Source of the DNA: RGIG4576 sp964536025
Lineage (GTDB): Bacteria; Bacteroidota; Bacteroidia; Bacteroidales; Muribaculaceae
DNA length: 64,000 bases
Reading direction: 5' to 3'
Assembly (NCBI GenBank): GCA_964536025.1
Contig: CAZHXA010000002.1
Coordinates: 62,001-126,000 of the forward strand
Made by a program: the position numbers and the translations under genes
The notes under the pieces: model-generated
Seen by the model: the letters and a program-made list of their open reading frames with translations, nothing else
What the model was told of the DNA's origin: nothing
Databases searched by the model: none
In this document: positions 24,367 to 33,726 of the stretch, piece after piece
How positions within the stretch are numbered: position 1 is the stretch's first letter
Layout of the letters: every line of letters begins with the position of its first letter

Positions 24367-24744
24367 ATGAAAAAGCAAATTTCAACAGCGAACGCTCCGG
24401 CTGCAATAGGTCCGTATAGTCAAGCAATAGAAGCAAATGGTATGGTTTTCGTTTCAGGACAACTTCCTGTTAATCCTGCAACGGGAGAGTTTGCAGAAGG
24501 CGGTATAAAAGAATTGACACGTCAATCGCTTACAAATATGCAAAATATTCTTGCCGAAGCCGGTTTGACAATGGAAAATGTAGTTAAAACAACCGTTTTC
24601 CTATCTGATATGAACGATTTTGCTGCAATGAACGAAGTGTATGCAAGTTTCTTTGATGGAGTGGCTCCTGCACGTTCGGCGGTGGCAGTTAAAACTTTGC
24701 CAAAAAATGCCCTTGTGGAAATAGAATGTATAGCAGTGAAATAA
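24367..24744 (+). CDS. ridA: RidA family reactive-intermediate deaminase
   Basis: The 125-residue protein begins ISTANAPAAIGPYSQAIEAN and contains FVSGQLPVNPATGEF, DMNDFAAMNEVYASFF and PARSAVAVKTLPKNALVEIE, including the Arg that binds the substrate carboxylate and the family's near-terminal Glu. RidA trimers hydrolyse 2-aminoacrylate and related enamines released by PLP enzymes. It is a single gene with its own promoter and terminator. Confidence 0.95.
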   Translation: MKKQISTANAPAAIGPYSQAIEANGMVFVSGQLPVNPATGEFAEGGIKELTRQSLTNMQNILAEAGLTMENVVKTTVFLSDMNDFAAMNEVYASFFDGVAPARSAVAVKTLPKNALVEIECIAVK

Positions 24745-24770
24745 AAATCATCTTAAATTAAGATTTAAAA

Positions 24771-24811
24771 AATGTGATATTCATAAATTTTGAATATCAC
24801 ATTTTTTTTGT
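24771..24811 (+). terminator. Terminator of ridA
   Basis: A perfect 13-bp stem (24771-24783 with 24791-24803) followed by a T run. Confidence 0.92.
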
Positions 24812-25141
24812 GGTGCATTTAAATTTTTAAATGTGTCGTTTTCTTTGTTTTTAAGAGAATTCGTTTGCTGTTTCGAATATATGCCGATAGAGCGTTAGAC
24901 ATGCCGAAAAATGCTGTTAAAAAGCGTCTGTGTGCGTGTAGAGCGTAATAGGTTTTGTTTTGAGAAAAAATGCAGTAAAATGGTGTGGCTTTTATTTCAT
25001 TATGAATGATTTTTTTTGTATTTTTGTTCTTTGTAATCAGATGTTTTGTACAATCTTATTACATTGTTCCGGAAATCTTTTTTAACACTGAATTCTGGTG
25101 GCAATTACAAACAAAAAGAAATAGAAATTCGTAATTTATAT
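24812..25141. other. Intergenic region upstream of gyrB
   Basis: Apart from the gyrB -7 box at 25019-25026, I see no gene in this stretch. The last 115 bases are an untranslated leader; its frame stays open into gyrB but starts with residues unlike GyrB. Confidence 0.5.
25019..25026 (+). promoter_or_regulatory. Promoter -7 box of gyrB
   Basis: TATTTTTG follows a run of T. It would give a leader of about 110 bases. Confidence 0.55.
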
Positions 25142-27094
25142 ATGGCTGAAGAATTATTAGAAGAAAAAAATTATACCGCCGATAATATTCAAGTCTTGGA
25201 GGGTCTTGAAGCGGTGAGAAAGCGTCCGTCAATGTATATTGGCGATACAAGCAGCAAAGGTTTGCATCATTTGGTTTATGAAGTAGTAGATAACTCCATT
25301 GATGAAGCCTTGGCAGGCTATGCTTCTCATATTGAAGTTACAATTACCGAAGATAATTCCATACAAGTAGTGGATAACGGTCGTGGTATCCCGGTGGATA
25401 TGCACGAAAAATTACATAAACCGGCTCTTGAAGTAGTATTGACAGTGTTACACGCCGGAGGTAAATTTGATAAAGGCTCTTATAAAGTATCGGGAGGTTT
25501 GCACGGTGTAGGTGTTTCTTGTGTAAATGCTTTGTCAACTTATTTGCGTGCCGAAGTGCGTCGTAATGGCAAAATATATATGCAAGAATTCAGTTGCGGG
25601 CATCCTACCGGAACCATGCAAGTGCTTGGTGATACCGAAGAACACGGAACCACAATTTATTTTCATCCCGATGACAGCATTTTCTCTGAAACTGTTTACG
25701 ATTATAATACTCTTGCAACACGTCTTCGTGACCTTGCGTTCTTGAATGCGGGTATTACTTTGTCGCTTACCGATATGCGTGTGAAAGACGAAGAAGGAAA
25801 TCCTAAAAAAGAAGTATTCTTCTCCGAAACAGGTCTTGATGACTTTGTGCAATATATCGACTCCAATAAGGAGCATTTGATTAATGACATTATTCACATA
25901 AGCATAGAAAAACAAGGTATCCCGGTAGAAGTAGCTATGACTTATAATACTACTTTCAACGAAAATGTTTATTCTTATGTAAATAATATCAATACGATTG
26001 AAGGTGGTACACACTTAACCGGTTTCCGTCGTGGATTGACAAGTACTTTGAAAAAATATGCCGAAGATTCTAAGATTCTTGAAAAGGAAAAAGTAGAAGT
26101 GGCAAGCGATGACTTTCGTGAAGGTCTTACTGCTGTTGTTTCGGTAAAAGTACTTGAGCCTCAGTTTGAAGGACAAACCAAGACAAAACTTGGTAATACG
26201 GAGGTTATTGGTGCAGTGCAAGCAGCTGTTGCCGAAGCTCTTGGTAATTATCTTGAAGAACATCCAAATCAAGCTAAAGCCATTGTAGAAAAAGTGGTTC
26301 TTGCGGCTAAGGCTCGTCATGCAGCTTATAATGCACGCATGAAAGTGCAAAGAAAATCACCACTAACAGGTGGTGGCTTGCCGGGAAAACTTGCTGATTG
26401 TTCTTCTCGTGTACCCGATGAATGTGAATTGTTCCTTGTCGAGGGAGATTCTGCGGGTGGTACTGCAAAACAAGGTCGTGACCGTATGTTCCAAGCTATT
26501 CTACCTCTTCGTGGTAAAATTCTTAATGTAGAAAAAGCAATGGAGCACAAGGTGCTTGACAGCGAAGAAATTGTAAACTTGTTCCGTGCATTGGGCGTAA
26601 CAATAGGAACCGAAGATGATCCTAAAGAAGCAAACTTGAGTAAATTGCGTTATCATAAGATTATTATCATGACCGATGCCGACGTCGATGGAGCTCACAT
26701 TGCCACTTTGCTTATGACATTCTTCTTCCGTCGCATGCGTCCGGTTATCGAAAACGGTTATTTATATTTGGCTACTCCTCCATTGTATAAATGTACCAAA
26801 GGTAATCATGAAGAATATTGCTGGGATGAACGTCAACGTGAGCAATTTATCATGAAATATGGTAACGGTGAAGAAAAACAAGTAAAAGTACAGCGTTATA
26901 AAGGTCTTGGAGAAATGAACGCCGAGCAGTTATGGGATACAACAATGGACCCTGAAAACCGTATTTTGAAGCAAGTGCATATTTCCGATGCTGCAGAGAG
27001 CGATCGCATTTTCTCTATGCTTATGGGTGAAGATGTTGCTCCGCGTCGTGAATTTATTGAACAAAATGCAACTTATGCTAATATTGATAGCTGA
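25142..27094 (+). CDS. gyrB: DNA gyrase subunit B
   Basis: The 650-residue subunit supplies the ATPase of DNA gyrase. The GHKL ATP site shows VLEGLEAVRKRPSMYIG, VVDNSIDEA, VVDNGRGIPV and GGLHGVGVSCVNALS; the transducer domain follows; the TOPRIM domain has EGDSAGGTAKQGRD and DADVDGAHI; the tail has RYKGLGEMNAEQLW. The length lacks the extra insert of enterobacterial GyrB. I chose 25142 (MAEELLEEKNY) as the start. The stop is followed by a tRNA-Ser promoter. Confidence 0.97.
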   Translation: MAEELLEEKNYTADNIQVLEGLEAVRKRPSMYIGDTSSKGLHHLVYEVVDNSIDEALAGYASHIEVTITEDNSIQVVDNGRGIPVDMHEKLHKPALEVVLTVLHAGGKFDKGSYKVSGGLHGVGVSCVNALSTYLRAEVRRNGKIYMQEFSCGHPTGTMQVLGDTEEHGTTIYFHPDDSIFSETVYDYNTLATRLRDLAFLNAGITLSLTDMRVKDEEGNPKKEVFFSETGLDDFVQYIDSNKEHLINDIIHISIEKQGIPVEVAMTYNTTFNENVYSYVNNINTIEGGTHLTGFRRGLTSTLKKYAEDSKILEKEKVEVASDDFREGLTAVVSVKVLEPQFEGQTKTKLGNTEVIGAVQAAVAEALGNYLEEHPNQAKAIVEKVVLAAKARHAAYNARMKVQRKSPLTGGGLPGKLADCSSRVPDECELFLVEGDSAGGTAKQGRDRMFQAILPLRGKILNVEKAMEHKVLDSEEIVNLFRALGVTIGTEDDPKEANLSKLRYHKIIIMTDADVDGAHIATLLMTFFFRRMRPVIENGYLYLATPPLYKCTKGNHEEYCWDERQREQFIMKYGNGEEKQVKVQRYKGLGEMNAEQLWDTTMDPENRILKQVHISDAAESDRIFSMLMGEDVAPRREFIEQNATYANIDS

Positions 27095-27140
27095 TTTTGC
27101 TTAATTTTGGAGTGCAAGTTAATTATTTTCATGAAAAATT

Positions 27141-27170
27141 TTGGAAATTCAAAAAAAGTAATTAACTTTG
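27141..27170 (+). promoter_or_regulatory. Promoter of tRNA-Ser
   Basis: TTG (27141-27143), 19 bases, TAACTTTG (27163-27170), then CACTCGC. Confidence 0.8.
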
Positions 27171-27202
27171 CACTCGCTAAATGAAAATTTCGGCAATCGC
27201 TT

Positions 27203-27289
27203 GGAAAGGTGGGTGAGTGGCTGAAACCAACAGTTTGCTAAACTGTCGTAGGAGTAATCCTACCACGAGTTCGAATCTCGTCCTTTCCG
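27203..27289 (+). tRNA. tRNA-Ser (anticodon GCT)
   Basis: The 87-base class II tRNA has acceptor GGAAAGG/CCTTTCC, discriminator G, anticodon loop TTGCTAA (GCT) and a long variable arm (CGTAGGAGTAATCCTACCACG region). Confidence 0.96.
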
Positions 27290-27290
27290 C

Positions 27291-27328
27291 AAAAAGAACT
27301 TGAACAAATGTTCAAGTTCTTTTTGTTT
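27291..27328 (+). terminator. Terminator of tRNA-Ser
   Basis: A perfect 15-bp stem (27291-27305 with 27310-27324). Its right arm overlaps the last codons of the convergent urea transporter gene. Confidence 0.92.
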
Positions 27329-28325
27329 TATTATGTTTGTGCCATTGTGAGTGGTCGGGGCGTAACACTTGTGATTCTTCACTGTAAGCCGATGGATTGT
27401 CGATGTTAAGTCGTGGAAGTAGAAATATCCATGTTGTAACGCAGAACGGGGCTGTAAGTGTAGCGATTCCAAACGGACCAAAAAGAAAATTCATGGCTCC
27501 TTGTACGATTACAGTTACAATTATTCCCAAAATAGCCCATAATGCAGAGCGTATGTTTGGCTTATAAAATGTGCAACCTAATGCTATACCTGTAAGCACC
27601 GCACTGAATCCGTAAAGCCCACTTGCAACATCTATTCCAGAAGCCTTGAAGCCTATGGCAGTAAACAGTGCGATAGCCGAACTTATCGCAGCCCAAAATG
27701 CAGCCCATTTTGAACTTATGTATAAACCAATAAGAAATATAAAACCTGCAAACCATGAATTGATAAGAAAAACTTGTGAAATACCCCTTAGCCAATCGTC
27801 AAGCAGATAACTGAAGTTTAAATTTATATAATTGGAAAAATTATAGGATAAACTTGGAGGCGACATATATTCTCCCCATAATCCGTTAAAACTGTGTGTG
27901 GCAAGCAGAAATAACCATGTGCAAAAAACAAAAGGAAATGTAAGTGAATTTATTTTCCAAGAAACCATTATGTTGTTCAATCCTGTTCGCACCCATGTTG
28001 TCATGCAAGCACAAAGTATCAACGCTATCCACATGAGTGTGGTGTTGCCCATAAACGTGGGAAATGCACATCCCACAAGAATACCGTTGAAGCCCCATAG
28101 TCCACATTCACCGTCTTCGCTTGACAATTTAAGTATATATCCGGTTATTGTAGAGCAAAACAATCCCAAGATGGCTCCAATCGCTACATCCATTCTGTCT
28201 TCAATGGCTGCTCCTGCTGTAATTCCGAGAATAAACATAATACCAGTCCACGAACTGTTTTGAAACATTACTTGTCCGGCTCCACGCAGTAGGGCTTTTA
28301 TAAATTGTATAAAATGTTGTATCAT
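27312..28325 (-). CDS. Urea transporter (UT family)
   Basis: The 337-residue inner-membrane protein has about ten helices in two similar halves, as in the UT channel family. Marks are the conserved GLWGFNGILVGCAFPTF in the first half and ASGLYGFSAVLTGIALG in the second, both carrying the Gly-Phe-Asn/Ser loop of the pore. It is the last gene of the urease operon, 14 bases after ureD, so facilitated urea uptake is the obvious role. Its last codons (KRT and stop) lie inside the tRNA-Ser terminator stem. Confidence 0.9.
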   Translation of the reverse strand: MIQHFIQFIKALLRGAGQVMFQNSSWTGIMFILGITAGAAIEDRMDVAIGAILGLFCSTITGYILKLSSEDGECGLWGFNGILVGCAFPTFMGNTTLMWIALILCACMTTWVRTGLNNIMVSWKINSLTFPFVFCTWLFLLATHSFNGLWGEYMSPPSLSYNFSNYINLNFSYLLDDWLRGISQVFLINSWFAGFIFLIGLYISSKWAAFWAAISSAIALFTAIGFKASGIDVASGLYGFSAVLTGIALGCTFYKPNIRSALWAILGIIVTVIVQGAMNFLFGPFGIATLTAPFCVTTWIFLLPRLNIDNPSAYSEESQVLRPDHSQWHKHNKTKRT

Positions 28326-28339
28326 AGTAATTTATTTTT

Positions 28340-29254
28340 TTATCTCCATGAAAATTCATCGGGTAACGGTTTCCCTTTTATAGTTTTTCTTACAATCGAA
28401 CATATTTCACGCATTAACGCTTTTACAGGAGAGGTCTCTTTGCCGAGAATTTTTAAATTTAGTCCGCAATCATTAGGCAAGCGAATTATGCCGAGAGCCG
28501 TTTGTTCGTTTCTGTCAATAAATGGTTTAATTTGTTCATAAATAACATCGGTTTTATCGCGAGGTGTCATTATAAACGCATCGGCAAATACATCGTAATC
28601 GTGCATAACACCTATGTGTCGCACATTGTCGCTTTGAGGTGTAATAACCATTTTTTCGTGGAAAAGAGGAGTATCATCAGGTCGTTTGCCATGTGAACAT
28701 AACGATAGTAAGTCATATCTGAATAGTTCGCCGTTGCCATAGTATTTGCGTCCTGCCGTAAATATTTCCGAATAAAACAATGTAGCTGTAGGGTGAACAA
28801 TGAATTCGGAATTACTTATAAAGCGAGTGTTTCGGCAAGGTATGGTAGGTTCCGGAAGAAATTCAAGATAAGCACCTTCTTCAAGAGCGAAAATCTGTCT
28901 CATTGCAGAATGGTTATAACGCATTTCAGCCAATTTTGTTGCAGCTCCGGTTGAAATAAATGCAAAAGCATCTTTACGCATCGTTATGATTTGTGAATAA
29001 CGGTCGCCATCAACATTTTGACCACCTGAAGAAAGAATGTAAACGCAAGGCATTTCGGGCATTTCTTCATCGAAGTATAATGCTTGTTGTACTATTATGG
29101 GAACTCTTCGAGAAAGATGCCTAAGAATGGATTTCCCCGATGAATCAAGCTCAAAAACCATGTTTAGGTATCCTGTTTTACCGGGGACTCCCACAATCAT
29201 AGCTTTAGGCTCCATGAGGTATGGGCGTAATTCTTTTTCACATGTATTCTTCAT
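28340..29254 (-). CDS. ureD: Urease accessory protein UreD
   Basis: UreD (called UreH in some species) is the scaffold through which UreG delivers nickel to the apo-urease. The 304-residue length fits. Family segments are HLSRRVPIIVQQALYFD, YILSSGGQNVDGDRYSQ, FISTGAATKLAEM, LEFLPEPTIPCRNTRF and SEIFTAGRKYYGNGE. It follows ureG after 4 bases. Confidence 0.92.
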   Translation of the reverse strand: MKNTCEKELRPYLMEPKAMIVGVPGKTGYLNMVFELDSSGKSILRHLSRRVPIIVQQALYFDEEMPEMPCVYILSSGGQNVDGDRYSQIITMRKDAFAFISTGAATKLAEMRYNHSAMRQIFALEEGAYLEFLPEPTIPCRNTRFISNSEFIVHPTATLFYSEIFTAGRKYYGNGELFRYDLLSLCSHGKRPDDTPLFHEKMVITPQSDNVRHIGVMHDYDVFADAFIMTPRDKTDVIYEQIKPFIDRNEQTALGIIRLPNDCGLNLKILGKETSPVKALMREICSIVRKTIKGKPLPDEFSWR

Positions 29255-29258
29255 TATT

Positions 29259-29897
29259 CTATGTGTTTACTTTATCGAAAAGAGCTGTGCTATATAGTAA
29301 TTTAAGAAATTCATCAATTCCTTCGCCTGTCATGCAATTAATGAAAACAAAAGGTTTACCTTGTCGCATGAATTCGGAGTCGTGTCGCATAACATCAAGA
29401 TTTGCACCGACATAAGGAGCGAGGTCGGTTTTGTTTATTACGAGAATATCCGATTGTGATATACCCGGTCCGTCTTTGCGAGGTATTTTATCTCCTGCCG
29501 CAACGTCTATCACATATATAAAAAAATCTACAAGGGCAGGGCTGAATGTGAGTGTAAGGTTGTCTCCACCCGATTCTATTAGTACAACATCACTATCGGG
29601 GAAACGTGATTCCATATCTTCAACGGCAGCTATGTTCATCGAGGGGTCTTCTCTCACTGCTGTGTGTGGGCAGGCTCCTGTCTCAACTCCTATGATTCGT
29701 TCTTCCATAAGAACACCTTTTAGCATTTTACGCACATGCTTGGCATCTTCGGTAGTAACTATGTCGTTGGTAATGATAAGAACTTTCAATCCGTTTTCGA
29801 GTAATTTAGGCGTAATAGCTTCAATTAAAGCTGTTTTCCCTGACCCGACTGGACCTCCTATACCTATTCTGCATGTGTTTTTCATATTTTGTATCAT
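29259..29897 (-). CDS. ureG: Urease accessory GTPase UreG
   Basis: UreG is the SIMIBI-class GTPase that powers nickel delivery. P-loop GGPVGSGKTALIE, GVETGACPHTAVREDPS (the Cys-Pro-His nickel/zinc motif), VVLIESGGDNLTLTFSP and NKTDLAPYVGANLD are all present. The 212-residue form starts at 29897; an ATG four codons inside (29885, MKNTCRIG) is an equally good start and gives the more typical N-terminus. It lies 18 bases after ureF. Confidence 0.96.
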   Translation of the reverse strand: MIQNMKNTCRIGIGGPVGSGKTALIEAITPKLLENGLKVLIITNDIVTTEDAKHVRKMLKGVLMEERIIGVETGACPHTAVREDPSMNIAAVEDMESRFPDSDVVLIESGGDNLTLTFSPALVDFFIYVIDVAAGDKIPRKDGPGISQSDILVINKTDLAPYVGANLDVMRHDSEFMRQGKPFVFINCMTGEGIDEFLKLLYSTALFDKVNT

Positions 29898-29915
29898 TTT
29901 TACGGTATATATAAT

Positions 29916-30611
29916 TCAACTCATAAACATGCGTTGTGTGCCTTTTTCGTGGATTGACATGAAAATGTCCGATTCGGGACAAAATGCGTGCATCTCCTCA
30001 AGAGTATAATCTTTCACTTCTTCATAGAGTATGTTTACATTGGTCATTATGTCAAAAAGAATTTTTTGAGTGTCAAGATGGCTCACTTTTACGCACCTTA
30101 ATGCCGCATTAAGTATCATGTTTATTACTCCGTATTGATGAGAAAGAAATAATTCTTTTTCGTTTATACCCGAAGAGGCAAAACATACGGCTTGTGCTAC
30201 CGGGAATGTTCCGGGAGTTAGTCCTTTCTTAATGTGGTAAAGAAACAAGTCGGAATATTCATCGGTTTTCAGCATACACCCTAATTCAGCCATTTTAAGC
30301 CCCATTTTTGTGAGCATTTTTCTTGATTCTTCATTTAGTTTTACAAGTATCAATGAATGGTCGGCACGCAAAACTTCATCAAAATTGTTTTGATAGACCG
30401 AACGGTGTGCATGTATAGCTGCTATTCCATCGCAAAAAGCCGATTGCTTGGCTGCTGTACATGCAAATTCGTATAGAGTGTCGGTATTATGAACAATGCC
30501 AAGTGTGGCAGCCGATTCCAGTCCGCAAGAAAAAGCAAATGCTCCTATTGGAAAAGCTGAATCGCTATACTGAATCAGTCGTGCAATATTCACATTAGTG
30601 GCAGTGTTCAT
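29916..30611 (-). CDS. ureF: Urease accessory protein UreF
   Basis: UreF is the helical accessory protein that bridges UreG and UreD and gates GTP hydrolysis. The 231-residue product starts LIQYSDSAFPIGAFAFSCGLE, the strongest family motif, and has VSHLDTQKILFD near the end. Its start overlaps the 3' end of ureE by 17 bases, so expression is coupled. Confidence 0.93.
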   Translation of the reverse strand: MNTATNVNIARLIQYSDSAFPIGAFAFSCGLESAATLGIVHNTDTLYEFACTAAKQSAFCDGIAAIHAHRSVYQNNFDEVLRADHSLILVKLNEESRKMLTKMGLKMAELGCMLKTDEYSDLFLYHIKKGLTPGTFPVAQAVCFASSGINEKELFLSHQYGVINMILNAALRCVKVSHLDTQKILFDIMTNVNILYEEVKDYTLEEMHAFCPESDIFMSIHEKGTQRMFMS

Positions 30612-31158
30612 GATGCTTGCTTTCTTGACTTGCTCCTCCGAATAATCGTCTTATTTCGTGAGGGGCAAGATATGGGATAATCTCGGTTCCGGGTAGAAAT
30701 TCATAAGTAATATATTCAAAATGATGTGTATCCATCACACTTGTCATTACTTTTTTATCGACTGTGAGAGGTACATAAACTTTAGTGCCTTTCACTATCG
30801 CGGGCCAATGCTGGTTGCCGAGTGCATGACCCAATTCTACCGCAAAATGAATTATTTTATCATGATTCATTGAGGCAAGATTTCCCATATCTATTACCAT
30901 CACTTGACTAAGGTCCACATGAAAGACAACCATGAGATTTTCAAGTGAATCATAGAATAGAACATCTCCATCATTGACATGCGAATTGCGGGCTAAAGCT
31001 ATTGCGTAGGTGTTACCATTACTGTCGTTGACTACGAATCTGCTTTTTTGTGCAGTCCATTGGTCTAATCTTATTTTTTCTACATTGCAAGTTTCAGCTT
31101 TTGTTTTCCATGTGCTATCGTGGTAGATATTTCCTAATATTTTGGTTACTACATTCAT
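30595..31158 (-). CDS. ureE: Urease accessory nickel-binding protein UreE
   Basis: UreE is the nickel metallochaperone. This 187-residue version has the N-terminal peptide-binding domain and a C-terminal ferredoxin-like domain with VELGHALGNQHWPA, which contains the conserved interface His. The C-terminus is short and metal-rich (HHEHCH), a reduced form of the His-rich tail in other species. Confidence 0.92.
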   Translation of the reverse strand: MNVVTKILGNIYHDSTWKTKAETCNVEKIRLDQWTAQKSRFVVNDSNGNTYAIALARNSHVNDGDVLFYDSLENLMVVFHVDLSQVMVIDMGNLASMNHDKIIHFAVELGHALGNQHWPAIVKGTKVYVPLTVDKKVMTSVMDTHHFEYITYEFLPGTEIIPYLAPHEIRRLFGGASQESKHHEHCH

Positions 31159-31177
31159 ATTAACTATTTATTAATAA

Positions 31178-32896
31178 TCAGCCAAACCAGTATAATTGTC
31201 CTAATGAGAATTCTTTTGCAGGTGGCACATATGCATGCTTGCCGTTTACAAAAACTTCAAATGTTTCAGGATTTACTTCAATGCTTGGCATGTAGCCGTT
31301 ACGTATCATATTGGTCTTTGTTAATTGTCGGGTACGGTGTACCGGATAAACGATGCGTTCAAGACCGTATTTTTCTTTAATTCCGTAATCGTAGGATACT
31401 CCCGAAACAAATGAAATACATGTTTCTGGTGAGGCTTTACCGAATGCTCCAAACATAGGTCGCATTATTATGGGTTGTGGCGTAGGTAGCGAAGCGTTGG
31501 TATCTCCCATTTTAGCCCAATTTATCAGCCCTCCTTTTATTACCATTTTGGGCTTGGTTCCGAAGAATGCCGGTTCCCATAGAACCAAATCTGCCATTTT
31601 CCCTTTTTCGATTGAACCTATTATGTCGCTCACACCATAAGTGATAGCCGGGTTAATGGTGATTTTTGCTAAATAGCGTAAGACACGGAAATTATCGTTT
31701 TCGGGAGAATCTTCGGCTAATTTTCCACAAACGTCTTTCATGTAAGAAGCCATTTGAAATGTTCTCATGAACGATTCACCTACGCGTCCCATAGCTTGAG
31801 AATCGCTGGTAACCATGGATATTACCCCTAAATCATGTAATACGTTTTCAGCCGATTGAGTTTCGGGTCTTACGCGACTTTCGGCAAAAGCTACATCTGA
31901 CGGTATTTTGGGATTTAGGTTGTGGCATACCATAATCATGTCAAATAATTCGGCTTGTGAATTTATTCCGAATGGTAGAGTAGGGTTGGTTGACGATGGC
32001 AGAACATTTGGCATTGAAGCTACTTTCAATAAGTCGGGAGCATGACCACCTCCTGCACCTTCGCTGTGGTAGGTGTGAATTGTCCTGCCGTCTATGGCTG
32101 CAAGAGTGTCTTCCACATATCCGCCTTCATTAAGAGTATCGGTATGTATGGCAACTTGTACGTCATATTTGTCGGCAACTTTCATACAAGCTCTGATAGC
32201 AGCCGGTGTAGAACCCCAGTCTTCATGAATCTTAAAACCGCAAGCTCCGGCTTCGAGCTGTTCTATCATAGGAACTTTGGTGGAACAATTACCTTTAGCT
32301 AATAATCCTATGTTAATAGGGAGTGTTTCCATCGATTGCAACGTAAGTCGCATATTCCATGTACCCGATGTGATTGTTGTTCCATTGGTCCCATCGGTAG
32401 GACCTATACCTCCTCCTATGAGTGTGGTTATACCATTGCTTAAGCAGTCGTAGGCTTGTTGAGGTGCAATAAAATGAACGTGTCCGTCTATGCCTCCGGC
32501 AGTAAGAATAAGGTTCTCGCCCGAAATAGAATCGGTTGAAGCTCCGGTTACAAGTTCCGGAGAAACGTTGTCCATAATATTTGGATTTCCGGCTTTACCT
32601 ATACCTGCTATTTTGCCATCTTTTATGCCTACATCAGCTTTTATGACTCCAAGAATCGGGTCAAGTATTGTTACATTGGTTATAACTAAGTCGGGAGAGC
32701 CTTCTTTTGCTGTTGTAGTGTTGGCAAGTCCCATGCCATCGCGAAAAGTCTTTCCTCCACCATATACTAATTCGTCTCCATAGTGTCGCAAATCTTTTTC
32801 GATTTCGATATATAAATTAGTGTTGCCGAGTCTTATTTTATCGCCTACAGTGGGGCCGAATAGATTATTATATTCTTGTCTTGAAATAGTTGCCAT
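31178..32896 (-). CDS. ureC: Urease subunit alpha (catalytic)
   Basis: The 572-residue subunit hydrolyses urea to ammonia and carbamate at a dinickel site. All ligands are in place: H139 and H141 (DGHVHF), carbamylated K222 (GFKIHEDWG), H251, H277 and D365 (TSDSQAMGR). The mobile-flap sequence is MVCHNLNP, keeping Cys324 and the acid His325 while the next residue, often a second His, is Asn. The enzyme should therefore be active. It lies 13 bases after ureB. Confidence 0.97.
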   Translation of the reverse strand: MATISRQEYNNLFGPTVGDKIRLGNTNLYIEIEKDLRHYGDELVYGGGKTFRDGMGLANTTTAKEGSPDLVITNVTILDPILGVIKADVGIKDGKIAGIGKAGNPNIMDNVSPELVTGASTDSISGENLILTAGGIDGHVHFIAPQQAYDCLSNGITTLIGGGIGPTDGTNGTTITSGTWNMRLTLQSMETLPINIGLLAKGNCSTKVPMIEQLEAGACGFKIHEDWGSTPAAIRACMKVADKYDVQVAIHTDTLNEGGYVEDTLAAIDGRTIHTYHSEGAGGGHAPDLLKVASMPNVLPSSTNPTLPFGINSQAELFDMIMVCHNLNPKIPSDVAFAESRVRPETQSAENVLHDLGVISMVTSDSQAMGRVGESFMRTFQMASYMKDVCGKLAEDSPENDNFRVLRYLAKITINPAITYGVSDIIGSIEKGKMADLVLWEPAFFGTKPKMVIKGGLINWAKMGDTNASLPTPQPIIMRPMFGAFGKASPETCISFVSGVSYDYGIKEKYGLERIVYPVHRTRQLTKTNMIRNGYMPSIEVNPETFEVFVNGKHAYVPPAKEFSLGQLYWFG

Positions 32897-32909
32897 GATT
32901 AAGTGTGTT

Positions 32910-33338
32910 TTAATGGGATTTGAAACCGTATATTGTCATGCGTCTCATTGAACTTATTTGCTTGGGGTAGAAGGTTGGTGTATCTTGTCCTCCGGTGTAG
33001 CCGTTTGTTAGGTCGTTGAAGCCCACAACTCGTTGTTTTCCTCCGAAGGTTACAATTTCTACTTCTTTTTCTTCTCCTGGTTCGAATCTTATTGCCGATG
33101 TCGCCGGAATATTGAGGTGGCAACCGAATGCGGCAGGACGATCAAATTCCAAGTACCGGTTAGCTTCAAAAAAATGGAAATGAGAACCTACTTGAATGGG
33201 GCGGTCGCCTGTATTTCGAACTTTAATTTTTTCGGTATGTCGTCCTACATTATATTCAATAGTGTCGCTTTTTAAAATCACTCCTCCTACGGGTATGTGT
33301 TTTTCGGGGATAAACCCTTTGTCTATGTTTGTGCTCAT
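32910..33338 (-). CDS. ureB: Urease subunit beta
   Basis: The 142-residue structural subunit contains IPVGGVILKSDTIEYN, VRNTGDRPIQVGSHFHFFE and RLEF-like RYLEFDRPAAFG, then IPATSAIRFEPGEEKEV, as in bacterial UreB. The C-terminal 35 residues extend beyond the short enterobacterial form. It is separate from ureA, the usual three-subunit layout. Confidence 0.96.
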   Translation of the reverse strand: MSTNIDKGFIPEKHIPVGGVILKSDTIEYNVGRHTEKIKVRNTGDRPIQVGSHFHFFEANRYLEFDRPAAFGCHLNIPATSAIRFEPGEEKEVEIVTFGGKQRVVGFNDLTNGYTGGQDTPTFYPKQISSMRRMTIYGFKSH

Positions 33339-33366
33339 GATAGTTGCATTTTAAACTTGTTCTTTT

Positions 33367-33669
33367 CTATTTTATAGGGTCATGTATGCTTACAAGACGA
33401 GTTCCATCGGTAAAAACCGCTTCAACTTGCAACAGAGTAACCATATCGGCAACTCCGTCCATTACTTTATCTTTGGTTAAAGCATTGGATGCAAGAACCA
33501 TAACTTCTTCTACGGTTTTCCCCTCTCTTGCTCCTTCCAATGCACAAGATGTGATATAAGCTACAGCTTCGGGATAATTCAGCTTTAATCCTTTATTTAG
33601 TCGGCGTTCAGCTATGAGTCCCATGGTGAGCAGCAATACCTTGTCGTGTTCTCTTGGCGTTAGATGCAT
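33367..33669 (-). CDS. ureA: Urease subunit gamma
   Basis: The 100-residue UreA starts MHLTPREHDKVLL and contains RRLNKGLKLNYPEAVAYI, EGKTVEEVM and VMDGVADMVTLLQVEAVFTDGT. It is the first gene of the ureABCEFGD-transporter operon. No clear TAnnTTTG box lies upstream, so the promoter may need an activator; a 15-base palindrome is at 33727. Confidence 0.96.
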   Translation of the reverse strand: MHLTPREHDKVLLLTMGLIAERRLNKGLKLNYPEAVAYITSCALEGAREGKTVEEVMVLASNALTKDKVMDGVADMVTLLQVEAVFTDGTRLVSIHDPIK

Positions 33670-33726
33670 AATATAAGTGTTTTTTAATTAACTATTCATA
33701 TAACATTATGATTTGTGAAAAAGTTT

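Noticed and set aside
25535..26014. A 159-codon minus-strand open frame inside gyrB
   Set aside because: Fully antisense to conserved gyrB sequence; no family motif.
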